A DNA stretch of 64,000 nt from Solen grandis (lineage: Eukaryota > Mollusca > Bivalvia > Adapedonta > Solenidae). The translations under genes and the position numbers were made by a program. Positions 24,763 through 35,890 of the stretch are shown piece by piece; position 1 is the first letter of the stretch; each line of letters opens with the position of its first letter. The notes below the pieces were generated by a model. That model had not been told where the DNA came from and did not search any database. It worked only from the letters and a program-made list of their open reading frames with translations. Location: assembly GCA_021229015.1 (NCBI GenBank), contig CM037777.1, positions 61,798,369-61,862,368 on the forward strand. The letters are read 5' to 3'.

Positions 24763-25748
24763 CCGGTGTAACGTTGTAAACTGACCCCCATAGAATAATG
24801 ACCCCCCGGTCATTAAATTATATAAAATAGTGACTCCCCGGTCAGAATATTATGACCGGGGGGTCATAATATTATGACTCTACCACACGTAGAAAAACGA
24901 CCCACACGTAGAATTGTGACCCCCTATGGAATAACGACCCCCTATCCCAAATCTATATCCATGTAATGTATATTTATTACATAGACATCGGAGGAGAATA
25001 TGGTAATGGCACCAGTCTGTACGTACGTATGCGCAACAGTATTTTGTGACCACAACTCTTCATTCATTATTGGACGGAATTGATTTAAACTTTGAGGGAT
25101 AAGGCCTACTTCTACCGATGCCTAATTGTGCACAAAGAAAAAATGAATTTGCTCCACCTATTCGGGAGTTATAGCCTTTAAATTCGAACATCTTATTGCC
25201 ATGTGTGTCGCAGTTCATAAAACATAGGACTTCCCCACAACCGATTTTCAAATTTATGCCTTATATTGATATAATAATAATTGCATTCTTTAAAATATAT
25301 ACTTTTCTTAGTATAGATAATACAGCCAATAAAATACAGCTTGCTTGTTTGCTTGCTTCATCTTGTTTAAGTAAATGGCGTATTGTCGTTGAAAATTAAA
25401 GCAGAGTAAATAATTATTGCTAGTTCCGATTATCGGTGGTTCGGGAGTCTAAAGGCTAATGTTCGGTAAAAAAGACCCCAAAAATTATTATGAACGAGAT
25501 TTATGCATAAAAAGGCTGATTTTATAGAACGAAAGAACTTTTTATTTGAAACTGTATGGAGTACAACTGTAACAAGAAGTTCCTGGGTGTTTGCTTTGGT
25601 AAAACATCACATCATCTGTTTAGATATTAGGCTATCTAGCAGTAATTCACACAACTTTTTTTAAGGACGACGAAGATGCTGTTTTAAACAAAATTCAGCA
25701 TAAATTGTTTAGTTCACCATTGATTCATTACGTGCATTTTTCACAACA

Positions 25749-26117
25749 TCAGTTAAGCTTGTTTTCGACATAGCCCCAGTCGCATACAATATTGAAAATA
25801 TTTTCATCCACCTCCTCAGATAACCCCCGCAACCCCTCTACATCGTAGGGCTTGTTAGTAAAAGCCTTCACATACACAGTCCTTACACTTTGGTCACGTT
25901 TTAAAAGTAACGCTTCGTCTGCGTAACAATTCACTAAAGCAGCATCTAATAGGTCAGCGTTTATTGGTGTGTGATACTTTTCTGGAATGTGGTTCCGAAT
26001 TCGTTTATGTGGCTTTCTTGAGAACTCTTCACCATCTACCTCTAGCACTAGGACAAAATGATCGCTTTGATTTTGAATGTAAACTGCTCGATCCCTTAGA
26101 TTACCAGTTAAGCCTAA
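25749..26117 (-). pseudogene. unrecognised coding remnant inside the 24.8-27.2 kb element
   Basis: The reverse strand is open for about 120 codons, ending at 25749. The first Met is at 26048, but the frame continues upstream without one to about 26117, suggesting a missing 5' exon or a broken gene. Visible pieces are VLVLEVDGEEFSRKPHKRI, NADLLDAALVNCYADEALLL and ENIFNIVCDWGYVENKLN. I do not recognise the family. It may be cargo or part of the element's protein. Confidence 0.35.
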
Positions 26118-26214
26118 AGGTTTGTATTCTAACCATCACCACATTTTCTTACTGCCGTACTGTGAATAAACATACACAACGGTTCTAGTAAGCGTTGCGA
26201 AAGCGAAAATCTCC

Positions 26215-26307
26215 ACTTCCGTTCCCCATGTGCGACCGGCGATCGAACCCACGACCTCCCGCACCCGATGCGGACTCTCTAACCACTAGGCCAGCGGGGC
26301 CGGTGGG
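26215..26307 (-). repeat. tRNA-like SINE head
   Basis: The reverse strand begins GGCCCCGCTGGCCTAGTGG and has an internal B-box GGTTCGATC, giving a tRNA-like promoter. It shares its first bases with the SINE at 27236. No SINE body follows, so it is a fragment. Confidence 0.6.
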
Positions 26308-27235
26308 CGCATTGAGCGCTGTTTTTGAACAATGCCACCGTGTAATGAACAAAGGTTATCTTACGTCACTCAGATGAAATTGTTATCATTTTAGTTGAAA
26401 ACAAACCAGAAAAATGTAACTTTACCAACAAATATTTTAGCTGATATGCAAAAAAAAAAAGAAAAAAAAAAGAGTTTTAAACGACAGAAATCGAATATGA
26501 ATATACACAACAAACAATAAGAATGAGTGACCAGTAAAATTGTGATTTGCGGCAGAATGCTAATAGATCATTATGTGAATCTTTCTTTTCTTTAAGTTTC
26601 AGTGTTTCTAAAATGTCATCGAGAAGCAAATAAATATTTTTTCTCCGTAAAATAGGTTATATAAAGGCCCAAAATTGATGACAAACCAGCATATACAATA
26701 TGTTTCCAAATGTTTTTTTTTACTTTCGAAAACGTTTTCTTTCTAAAGGATGATCTCAATGTCTCAAGAAAAATCAATGACCAAAATCATTTTAGATGTC
26801 TAATTATTGATGATAATACACCGTTTGTAAACAAAACCAAAATTATCATCCATCCTAAATACCGTTTCTCTCTATTTTTAAGTTACCTTTAAGAGAAAAT
26901 TACAAATGAAAACAATTTTAGGTTTTATTTTCAATAAATGCACGCTTGCTTCCTAGCGGGGCTCTAAGATATACTGTCGTTGCGTCATCTGTAGTCGCAG
27001 CAGCAGCAGCAACAACAGCAACAAATATAAGCGATTGAAACACGACAGCGACTTGAATTGATATAGAGTATATTAGTAACAGGTTAGGTGGGGTCAATAT
27101 TTTATAGATAAACTCTGATGGGGTCATTATTTTATAAGGGGTGTCAGTATTTTATAGAAAGGGGTCACTATTTTATATAACTTAATGACCGGGGGATCAT
27201 TATTCTATGGGGGTCAGTTTACAACGTTACACCGG

Positions 27236-27538
27236 CCCCGCTGGGTGAGAGGTTAGAGCGTCCGCCTCGGAATCGGGAGGTCTTGAGTTCGATCCCCGGC
27301 CGCGACGTATCATTGTCGTAAAAAATGTACTTGTATAGCTCCCTCGCTCAGCATATAAGGATAGTTTTAGGACTGGTTGATCCGGAGTCAGGATAATGTG
27401 ACTGGGTGTGGTATCATGCTACATGTCTATGGCGTGATACTACAGTGTGGCAGCAATATATCTGTTTCGCGTAGACATGGTCTCGAAATGACTGAAATAC
27501 TGTCGGTGGGATGTTAACCCTAACAAACAAACAAACAT
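27236..27538 (+). repeat. tRNA-derived SINE, full length (family 1)
   Basis: The tRNA-like head has an A-box region (GGGTGAGAGGTTAGAGCG) and B-box (GAGTTCGATCC). The body contains GTGACTGGGTGTGGTATCA and ends ACTGTCGGTGGGATGTTAAC followed by CAAA repeats. The same body occurs in reverse at about 14.1, 36.6, 40.6, 50.3 and 62.3 kb. Confidence 0.85.
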
Positions 27539-27599
27539 AATTTGGTCCTACTCGCTCTCACAGCGGAGTCACTAGATTCCACATGGAGTCCAATTTATA

Positions 27600-27950
27600 A
27601 AATAATTTTGTTGAATGATTATAAATGCCTTTCTGAGGTCTATGTTTAAAATATAAACTGTGCATGAATAAGTCTAGTCATGTAAAATAATTATTCTACA
27701 TACGGTTTATTTACGTGAAAATATTTATCATTCTTATATGTAAAATTGGCATTATATTTTAAGAAAGACCTGGAAGTAAGAATTTTTTTATTAAATAATT
27801 TTGTGAATGATGTTATAAATGCCTTTCTGAGATCTATGTTTAATATATGTACTTTGAATGAATTATTTGTTGGGTCTAGTCTTATGAAAGTATTATACAT
27901 ACGGTTTATATACGTTAAAATATTTATCATTCTTATATGATGGATATGTA
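27600..27950. repeat. direct duplication of about 195 bp
   Basis: Two copies (about 27600-27745 and 27795-27950) share ATAAATGCCTTTCTGAG, ACATACGGTTTAT and AATATTTATCATTCTTATAT. No gene recognised. Confidence 0.75.
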
Positions 27951-29604
27951 AAATACATGCAATATATTGTACTTGTGATAGTGGTTCATCCTCGCTTTGG
28001 AAAAAAATCGTTGACTTGATAGTATATGACCAAACTGGAATATTTTCTATTTATTGTATACTTGACAATGTACATTGTACACGTCGGAAATAAAACATTT
28101 GTATCTTTGTATCCAATGCTTCGTGTTTGTAGCTTGCTAAATGAGTCGAACTCGAGCAGCGTCCGACACGCTTCTTGTATTGACTTGCGCTTCTTGTACA
28201 ATACAGTACTTGCACATTGCTACCGTCCATTGTCGCCATTCGATGTCGCCAATGGCAAAGATAAAATAATCATGATAGTTCTGTATAAAGCTTATTTCTA
28301 TTGTTCACCTCCATCTAATCATTAATTGTCAATCTATAGGTGCACTCTTCCTAAACTGTGTTTCGCTTTCTATTAAAGATAAGTGCATATTTACTGAATT
28401 TATTAAAATAATTGTATGAGATAAATGTTTATTACATTTCTCGCTGTTTCTTTCTCTCTCCTTTTTCACTGCTACTACAACCACCACAACCTCCACCATT
28501 ACTACTACTGAACTATATACACCATATTTGTCTTAATATCTGTACAAAACCGAAACCTATATGTTGCTTATGCTTACTGATTATATGTTGTATACACTGT
28601 ATACAAGGGTATTATAAAGTTATGTTCTGTTCTGTTCCTTGATACTCTTTTTACCCTTAGAGGTAGAGTAAGTGCGCCGATAAACGCGAGGGGAGGGGGC
28701 GGCAATTGTACTTCGGCCCTATATGTTATTTGACTAAAATTCCAAACATTGCCTACATTTTCTATATCAATTTTCATTTAATACTTTCATTCAGTAAAGT
28801 ATCCATATAGATTATGCAACCGATTTCCGTCCATTTTATCAACACTATTATACATATACGAGAGATCCGGGTCAACATGTATGCATCAATGGAGTTTTTA
28901 TTTTTAATGTAAAGTACATTAGCGATGATCATGAGATGTTTCACTGCTTACAAAAGAATAACTAAATGAATATATGGGTAATAATCCAGCAAATTGTGTA
29001 TAATAATAATTAACATTACTGGTTATATTCAGTGTGCTACTTTATCTCTAATCCTTTAAAAATGACGACATACATTTTATTAAATGTATATACACTGTAT
29101 ATAAAAATCACCAACATAAAAATGATATGGTGAAAATATTTTAAATGCATTCTAACACGAATCTGACATATCTCAAATAAGTTAAACATTTCATTCTGCA
29201 TATAATTTCCGCAAGGGGCTGATGCAGTATTAAAAGAAAGACAGAAGTACTTCACACATTAATTGATGATTGGAGAGAGAAAGCAGAAAATAAGAGCAAA
29301 AACGACACATGTTTATGTAAATATATTAATTGGTATCTTTGAATTACTATAATGATCAATTACCACGTAAAAGAATCGTCAGTTTTTTAATTGCGATCGA
29401 CAATATTGTTTATACGCACTGTTCATTTCCTGTACTGTATGAGAAAAGCATGCACAATAAAGGGGGAAGGTCAATAAAAAATACAATATATAACAAATTA
29501 ATTTACACTACACGACAGAAATAGATCATTTATCAAAGTTCATTCACACACGACAATCAAAATGATTGCTACAGAGATGACAGTTTGTATAAGAAAATGA
29601 AATA
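27951..29604. other. non-coding stretch
   Basis: AT-rich. Reading frames of 60-100 codons have AT-driven composition and no recognisable domain. Nothing supported. Confidence 0.5.
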
Positions 29605-29644
29605 TTTTGACGTAACTGAACCGTTGCTCTTTTTTATTTTTCAG

Positions 29645-29662
29645 GCTGGCTGCAGACACTAA
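29645..29662 (+). pseudogene. second copy of the TEP terminal coding exon
   Basis: A polypyrimidine tract and AG at 29641-29644 precede GCT GGC TGC AGA CAC TAA. Flanking sequence from about 29605 to 29820 aligns by eye with 21465-21700, the terminal exon and 3' untranslated region of the plus-strand TEP fragment. Shared stretches include GTAACTGAACCG, TTCTTACAGA, GACAACGTT and TTTGTGAATACA. Spliced from the exon ending at 20903 it would give the tail AGCRH instead of ADGKS. No copies of the other RBD exons were found nearby. It is either an alternative last exon or the remnant of a duplicated gene. Confidence 0.6.
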
Positions 29663-30266
29663 TTATTACACCAAAGATATTTCTTACAGATCGACAACGT
29701 TGAAAACATTAAAACTGGACTGCAAAATGACTTTAATTTCTATTAATATACATTGCTTGTTTCATTTGCACATAATTTGTGAATACACGTGTAGTTTCAA
29801 TGGAACAGAAATACTGGCAATAAAATGCTGTCCTCTTACAAACATGTATATATATGTGTGTCGCGTCATGACAAAACCTGCATTAATGACATCGACTACG
29901 TCATGTGTAAATACCAAGATAAATAATGACGTCACTTTTCCAATGCGACAAGGTTAACATTCAGACATTGTTTCGAGATTTCCCATTGATTTTGACGATT
30001 AAATGGACCGACAGAAGCGATTAAAATGGACCTTGAACTAGAGGTAAGTTTATTTTGTACACGGCATTCGTGTTTTATAATTATCTATCATTTTCATATG
30101 TTTTTCAACACATTCTTTCCATCGTAGTTCATTCGTGAAAATTGATTACAATTTGAAAGCGCGTGAAAATTGTTTAACCCTAATTGCCGTTATGTCCATA
30201 GACTATTATATTCATATTTAAATGAACTTACATGATGTATCATTTAAATAATATTCGTTATACCCT

Positions 30267-30269
<3 letters not shown>

Positions 30270-30311
<42 letters not shown>
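30270..30311. repeat. TA microsatellite
   Basis: Uninterrupted (AT)n, about 40 bases, inside the 29.9-33.4 kb element. Confidence 0.95.
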
Positions 30312-30314
<3 letters not shown>

Positions 30315-30691
30315 TTGATAGAACTAATGAATCTGTGAATTTGGTTTGAATCAAGAGATTGATAAGCGAATTATTATTGTATTTATTCTTGTAAGAAAGC
30401 GTGCTTATGTTTGAAATTGATATGTATATATCCCACACTCCCCCTCAAGCTTTATTTCTGTAATACAAATATGTAATAAATACAAGCTCGGGTGAAACAC
30501 TTGTCTCGGTGGCGTAGAGTGTCGATGCGCTGAGATATATTGTGAGATATGAAGGTTTTGTATGAAGGTTCTGAGTTCGGGCCCCAGTTTTGTCAGTTTT
30601 ATTTATTTATATATTTATTTAAAATCTGGATCTTATATTTATTATTAGAGTTTCGCTAATTTTCATAAGTTTGATATATTAATCTATGAAA

Positions 30692-30722
30692 TACACACAC
30701 ACACACACACACACACTCACAC
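30692..30722 (+). repeat. CA microsatellite followed by poly-A
   Basis: (CA)n at 30692-30714, then a long A run at 30742-30762. Inside the 29.9-33.4 kb element. Confidence 0.9.
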
Positions 30723-30840
30723 AAAATAATAAAAAGAAAATAAAAAAAAAAAAAAAAAAAAAACGTATAGGCCTATTGTTATAGTATTAAATTTACTTCG
30801 CTTATATGCCATACTTAAAAAACTATAAATATCATTTCAG

Positions 30841-32891
30841 GAATTAGAAAGTGTTGTCGGATCACTTTGGACGGACCCAATTAACCACGCCATGCAGTTC
30901 GCAAACATTGGAATATGGTGTAGAGGAAGACCCAACAGAGGAGGCAGATTGTCAGACAGGGCACTTGCTGCAGTGCCGGGTCAGATCCGTTGTGGGGGAT
31001 ATGCGCCAGTGTTGTGGTGATGACAATGATGAGCAAGAGTATAGTGATGCTGAAAGTGACGGTGGTGAAAGGACAGGATGTTTTGAATTTGCTCCAGATG
31101 ATCCTTATATAATTAACATTCGAAAGTTTATGAATGCATGTGGATGTAAAAATCACTGTGAAAAACATTTCACTGTCACAGGTATATATAACACAATACT
31201 GGAAACCCGCGAGAAGACTAAAGCAGAGAAAGACTTGTTTTAATGGATTTGTTGAGCAACAGTTCTGATGTAAGCTCAAGTACAAAACGCGGAAAGTAAC
31301 GAATGCAAGGACGAACACAATTCCGTGTAAACGGCATTTGTGTTTGTAAGGCCACGTTCCAGTTGGTTTATGATGTGAAACGGACGGTCTTATACAACAT
31401 CATTGAACGCGTGACAAGTGAGGGAGCTGTACCAAGGGTACATGGGAATATCGGCCGAAAGCCCAAGCATGCCATGGGATATGAAGATGTTGACCGGGTT
31501 GTATCGTTCTTACTGAACAGTGCAGAGGAATGCAGTGCATTCCATACCCGGCTGCTCCACGAGGTAATGACAACATTCCCATAGTGTCCCTGCCATCTGA
31601 CACTACAAAACTGCAGCTCCATACACAGTACCAACAAATTTGTATACAGTAGAATGTTCGATATGTCAAACTGTCGGCATTTAAGACTATTTGGTCGACC
31701 TGCGTTCCACACATCAAGATAGCAAGGCCAAGAGAGGACGTCTGGGACACATGTGAGAAACACAGAAAGGACGTTAGTTTTGCCGTTCCTGAGGAGGAGA
31801 AATTGGTAGCTATTGGGGCCATGGAACTTCACATCAACGATGCGCGGAAGGTTAGTTATAAACTGTTTATATCGTATGATGTATATTCTAATGGATATTT
31901 TCAAAATAAAATGATCCTTAATTCTTCAATGTTTGAATATGTTCCATACATGCATTTTAAAATCAATATACGTGTTGTTCATATGTATGTTTTTACAACC
32001 GAACAGGTAAAAACATAAATACTTAACAATTCATTATCTGACTACACAGGAGAATTGAATACCTGATGCAGGTACCAGGTACGATTTATCAATTAGGTCT
32101 AGATAAATACAGATAAAGTGATGTTCCAATTTCTTTTTGAATATAAAACATAATAACGATGGACAAACGTGTGTCCTTTATCAATTACCGTATATATCTT
32201 CTTGTTATGTAGATAATTTATGGACAATCAGATTTTCTTCTTCTTTTATCAAACTGTTTATTAACAACATTATTTTCTTCCCCTCCTTATGAATGATTGA
32301 TTAATAAAATGTTTTAGGGCATGCGCGCTGCCATGTCGACAGTGGATTCGCATCCCCGAAGAAGGGCTATAAAAGACACACAACTGAGACATTGTCAGAG
32401 CTTGCCGACGGGTCGTCTACAACAAATGTCGCCGTCCGTTATCCTGCATGGTGCTGGAGGGATTGGAAGACATTCTTAGCTAAGCACTTCAAACCCCTGC
32501 CTAGAATTAGGTAACGTTCATACCAATTACGCAATAATCCTCACTAAATTTCGATTTTTAAAAAGATGTGTATTTTTTAACATTTTTGAACACGAAAATA
32601 CATGTACATTAAATATAACGAAATAATATTACATTTGCAATTTTCAGGAAGTACCAGTATTTCAGAATGAGCTATGAGAACCCTGGGGTTGTTGTGGTTA
32701 AAGAAAGGATCGATGGGGAGGAACTAGCCATAAATATGTTGAGAGATTCAAGATTCCGGTTTCCAACTACTGCACGACCAACTCCAGTACCGGCCGCTGG
32801 TCTCATCAACGGCAGACGAGAATACCTTGCCAGCAAAGTGTGCCCGCATATGTCTATGCACGGTCGAGAGCAGTTTTTCGTTAGACAGTGA
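30841..32891 (+). pseudogene. decayed VPRVHGN-family transposon protein
   Basis: Pieces in order: FMNACGCKNHCEKHF, FRVNGICVCKATFQLVYDV, GAVPRVHGNIGRKPKHAMGY, EDVDRVVSFLLNSAEE, FKTIWSTCVPHIKIARPRED, then across an intron (about 32512-32648) HFKPLPRIRKYQYFRMSYEN, PGVVVVKERIDGEE, and stop at 32889-32891. This order matches a large uncharacterised transposon-associated protein family that I recall from cnidarian and mollusc genomes (CGC..NC.. start, VPRVHGN motif, C-terminal KPLP.IRKYHHFR). The copy is broken: a frame change at about 31240, in-frame stops near 31297 and 31660, and loss of most of the central, presumably catalytic, part between DAR(K) at 31851 and RKGYKRH at about 32358. I cannot name the superfamily from sequence alone. 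Confidence 0.7.
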
Positions 32892-33632
32892 TTACTTTAA
32901 ATGGCATGATATTTTATGACACAACCAAGTTTTATTTAGTACATGGGAATATATCCATTGAAATATATACAACTTGTTTGTTCTTTTGTTATACGCAATA
33001 TCCTTACCCTAACACTAGTGCTTTCATTTCATGAACTGATTATTTTATTATGTTTAGCTTTAGGACATCTACATTACGTTATCGAAAAAAGAAGAGATCT
33101 ATTTAAATTATAAAGAAAAAAAATATAGCACGTAAAATATCAGTATTGAAAGTTACGTTTCACAAACAGCGTACCGTTGTAAAATATGTACGTCGTTGAC
33201 ATCATTTTCGTGTTACTTGTGGTAACAAATATTAGTTTTTGCAACAGAAAATGCCAACGGACATACACAAAAAATACATATTTTGAAAGAGGAAATTCAA
33301 CGCTATTAGAAAATATAAAAAAGTAAAAAATCGATTTTTTGGTCATTAATGCAGGTTTTGTCATGACGCGACACTTATACATTTTATTAAAAAAAAAGTA
33401 TAATTATATATAAAAATACTACCATAACAATAATGTTTAAATAATAAAATACATTTGTTGTTTTGTACATACGAGTATAGTCTGGGTAATAAAAATAGGT
33501 CTAATACTTACATACATGCAAGGCATTAATGAAACATGCTCAGATTACAGTATTGCTATGTGTTGTACTATTGTCATTATTGGTTGAACTGATTAGTAAC
33601 ACATTAGTTAATACATTCCGTTTTCAAAACTC

Positions 33633-34229
33633 TCATCCAATTAAAACTCCTGTAAAAAGATTCATGTGCTGAATATCTATTTTCCCTGTTCCCCAGTTTT
33701 CATTTCTCCTCTCAACCCAGACAGTTTCACCTTCGTCCAAGTGTGTCACCGTGGTGTCTGAGGAGCAGTCTTTGTGCGCATCGTCCCCAGCCCGAACTTC
33801 TCCCAATATGCCGTCCCCGTTTTTCATTATATAGAGCACCAGCCAGTCATCATTGTTTGCACACGCCGTTACAGAAAATAGATATATACCGGATGTCGGT
33901 GCTTTAAAGACGCCGCTTATTACATCATAAGCGTCACCAATGTTTACGAGCGCTACGTCAAAGACGAGTTTCTGCTTTGGCGATAATGTCACCGCACTTG
34001 ACAATTTCACTTTGACTGCAACCTTTGACCGTGGGTCAGCTTTCTCCGACTCCAGAACATTAAGACGTTCCACCAGCGCGGACTTTTCCATTTCCAACTT
34101 TATAAGACGTTCCATTATTTGATATTCATAAGCGAACCTGGATGAACAGTCATTATTATAAGGTTCCGATCCCTCGTTGCCATCAAGAAATGACAGAAAT
34201 AAAAACATAAAGACGACAAACTGGTACAT
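33633..34229 (-). CDS. secreted C1q-domain-containing protein
   Basis: Intronless 198-residue frame. The start at 34229 is chosen because it opens a clear signal peptide (MYQFVVFMFLFLSFLDG). An upstream in-frame Met at 34328 would put 33 residues in front of it. After the signal come a short acidic linker, a Glu/Lys-rich probable coiled coil (about residues 35-63: IMERLIKLEMEKSALVERLN), then one globular C1q domain (about 70-198). Domain landmarks are VFDVALVNIGDAYD, GVFKAPTSGIYLFSV, GETVWVERRN and the C-terminal FTGVLIG. There is no collagen repeat. Bivalve proteins of this type are generally soluble trimeric lectin-like recognition molecules of innate immunity; that role is inferred from the family. 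Two decayed relatives lie about 10-12 kb upstream on the same strand. Confidence 0.92.
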   Translation of the reverse strand: MYQFVVFMFLFLSFLDGNEGSEPYNNDCSSRFAYEYQIMERLIKLEMEKSALVERLNVLESEKADPRSKVAVKVKLSSAVTLSPKQKLVFDVALVNIGDAYDVISGVFKAPTSGIYLFSVTACANNDDWLVLYIMKNGDGILGEVRAGDDAHKDCSSDTTVTHLDEGETVWVERRNENWGTGKIDIQHMNLFTGVLIG

Positions 34230-34505
34230 TGTACAGGTCAACTTTTTGAACAAAAAAAAAAAACTCAGGATATTAAGCCAACAGTAAGTAGGAACCTCGC
34301 CAGTAAGTAGAAACCTCTTGCCTCTCAATAAAGTTATACTTTACATATACTTCAAGTTTAGTTTGAATTGAAAACACTGGATATCATGTCTTACTTCTCA
34401 ACCAATGAAATGGCTGTATTCCATACTTGAGAATACAAGGATGTTTTGGTATATGGTTGTATTATGCCTAGGTGACATAAACAACGTTCTAGCACAGCTT
34501 ATTGG

Positions 34506-34714
34506 GCAGGCGTGCGTTCAGTATAACAAGCCGTATACAGCCGTACGCTTACAGTTAGCTATGAATCTCAGTGTCATAAACCACGATATTGACGTATACC
34601 CATGTACAGCATAAGGAGCACGTGAACAGCATGTTATATGGTCCTAAGGCAATTCCATAGCTGACTGTAAGCGACCGGTTGCATACGGTTTGTCATACTG
34701 AACGCACGCCAGGT
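34506..34714. repeat. short inverted repeat (hairpin)
   Basis: GGCGTGCGTTCAGTAT... at 34506-34566 is inverted at about 34652-34714 over about 60 bases with several mismatches, spacer about 85 bases. Could be a small foldback element or structured transcript. It lies about 280 bases upstream of the C1q gene start. Confidence 0.75.
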
Positions 34715-34842
34715 TTGAAAGCTCCAGAAACACATGACATTTTCCTCTCGTCCAACCAGATGCTGGTATTTGTTCATAGTCACCGTGGACTATAACGCGT
34801 AATCCAACACTTTTGTGATTTGACTTGACCTGCCTATTTGAG

Positions 34843-35090
34843 TTCACCGTCGCTTCGACAGTATTTCGGTCATATAGCGACGTCCAGCTAATTACAGGTG
34901 GAGGAAGACCCCAAATGCACGGAGGCATCCGGGTAGAACCACCGACCTACCGCAAGCCAGCTGGAAGGCTTCCTCACATGAAAACCCGAATGACCCTGCC
35001 GGGATTCGAACCCATACGGTGAGGGGCTGAGTGAGTGTTAAAGTCAGCGACTTTACCCTCTCGGCCACGGAGCGCCCCCACCCCCGCCCC
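34843..35090 (-). repeat. tRNA-derived SINE (family 2), full length
   Basis: Same body as the copy at 6258-6462. The complete tRNA-like head on the reverse strand starts GGGGCGCTCCGTGGCCGAGA and carries GGTTCGAATCCCGG, which resembles a long-variable-arm (Leu-type) tRNA. An A-rich stretch follows on the plus strand. Confidence 0.8.
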
Positions 35091-35404
35091 CTCAAAAAAA
35101 AACATAGATGCAAAATCACAAAAGCTAAAAAAAAAAAAAAGACATTTTTCACTTATTGAAATTTTGATATTATCTTTTAAACTTCCAAATTAAAATGTTA
35201 GAGTGAAATTGTTACTGATTTAGACCCTGATAAGGGATATGTACAGACCGCTGTATGATCATTACCAACATGGAATTTGTCAAGGAATTAACAGGACAAA
35301 CAATAGCCGTTAACTAATTGGAAGAGATGAGTGTCTGAAGAAGAAAAAGGTGAATGCTGGTGATGAGAAAGCCTTTGAAATACATTTTTAGTCATATTTA
35401 TTAA

Positions 35405-35609
35405 CCCTTTCCCTCATAGAGGAAACCATGAAAAGACCTATGCTCGTAACTCGTAGGCTGATCAGGTTTTATGCTGTTCGCTGCTCCTCAGTGGTCTGGA
35501 AATGAGGATTTTGTAATTAAATTTGGTAAGGTTTAACTGGTTTTCTGCAGATCAGGCTTTATGTGGTACCTACTGAGTGCGTCAAAATGAGTCTATATGA
35601 GGGAAAGGG
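35405..35609. mobile_element. piggyBac-type MITE with TTAA duplication (copy 1)
   Basis: TTAA (35401-35404), then CCCTTTCCCTCATA, is mirrored by TATGAGGGAAAGGG and TTAA (35610-35613). The interior contains GGCTGATCAGG and CTCAGTGGTCTGGAAATGAG, as in 53701-53924, but lacks about 30 internal bases. TTAA target and CCC-starting inverted repeats are piggyBac hallmarks. No coding capacity. Confidence 0.88.
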
Positions 35610-35613
35610 TTAA

Positions 35614-35890
35614 CACATTTACTATGTGATATACCGCTGATTTCAGAGAGATATGAAACACACATTTACTATGTGATATATCAGTCATTAGCTGATGTGT
35701 TCGGTAAAAGGTAACCGCTGATTTCAGAGAGATATGAAACACACATTTACTATGTGTCATATCAGACATTAGCTGATGTGTTCGGTAGTAGGGTACCGCT
35801 GGTTTCAGATAGATATGCAACACACATTTACTATGCGATATATCGCTGGTTTCAGATAGATATGCAACACACATTTACTATGTGATATAT
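35614..35890. repeat. composite tandem repeat (about 82-bp and 44-bp units)
   Basis: ACACATTTACTATGTGATAT recurs with GATTTCAGAGAGATATGAAA between, spaced 44 or about 82 bases apart. The array starts directly at the TTAA of MITE copy 1. No gene. Confidence 0.85.

Larger units (their letters stand above)
24763..27235. mobile_element. DNA transposon-like element with long terminal inverted repeats
   Basis: The left end (from CCGGTGTAACGTTGTAAACT at 24763) and right end (reverse complement ending at 27235) match over roughly 70 bases with few differences. Both ends carry subterminal runs of TAATGACCCCC/GGGGGTCATTA type. No clear target-site duplication is visible. Inside lie a short minus-strand coding remnant (25749-26117) and a tRNA-like SINE head (26215-26307). 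No recognisable transposase catalytic motif is seen, so it is probably non-autonomous or decayed. A SINE abuts the right end. Confidence 0.75.
29859..33373 (+). mobile_element. transposon-like element with 32-bp terminal inverted repeats and a decayed multi-exon protein gene
   Basis: A 32-base segment at 29859-29890 (TGTCGCGTCATGAC then AAAACCTGCATTAATGAC) is exactly inverted at 33342-33373. Between them on the plus strand are remains of a transposon-type protein: a candidate first exon (ATG GAC CTT... then GTAAGT, about 30026-30043), coding near 30841-31243, 31243-31584 and 31585-31851, and two clear 3' exons at about 32320-32512 and 32649-32891. The extent of the inverted repeats as element ends is inference; no target-site duplication was confirmed. 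Confidence 0.65.

Noticed and set aside
31368..31904. 178- and 140-codon minus-strand frames
   Set aside because: They are antisense to the VPRVHGN transposon protein, whose family motifs read on the plus strand.
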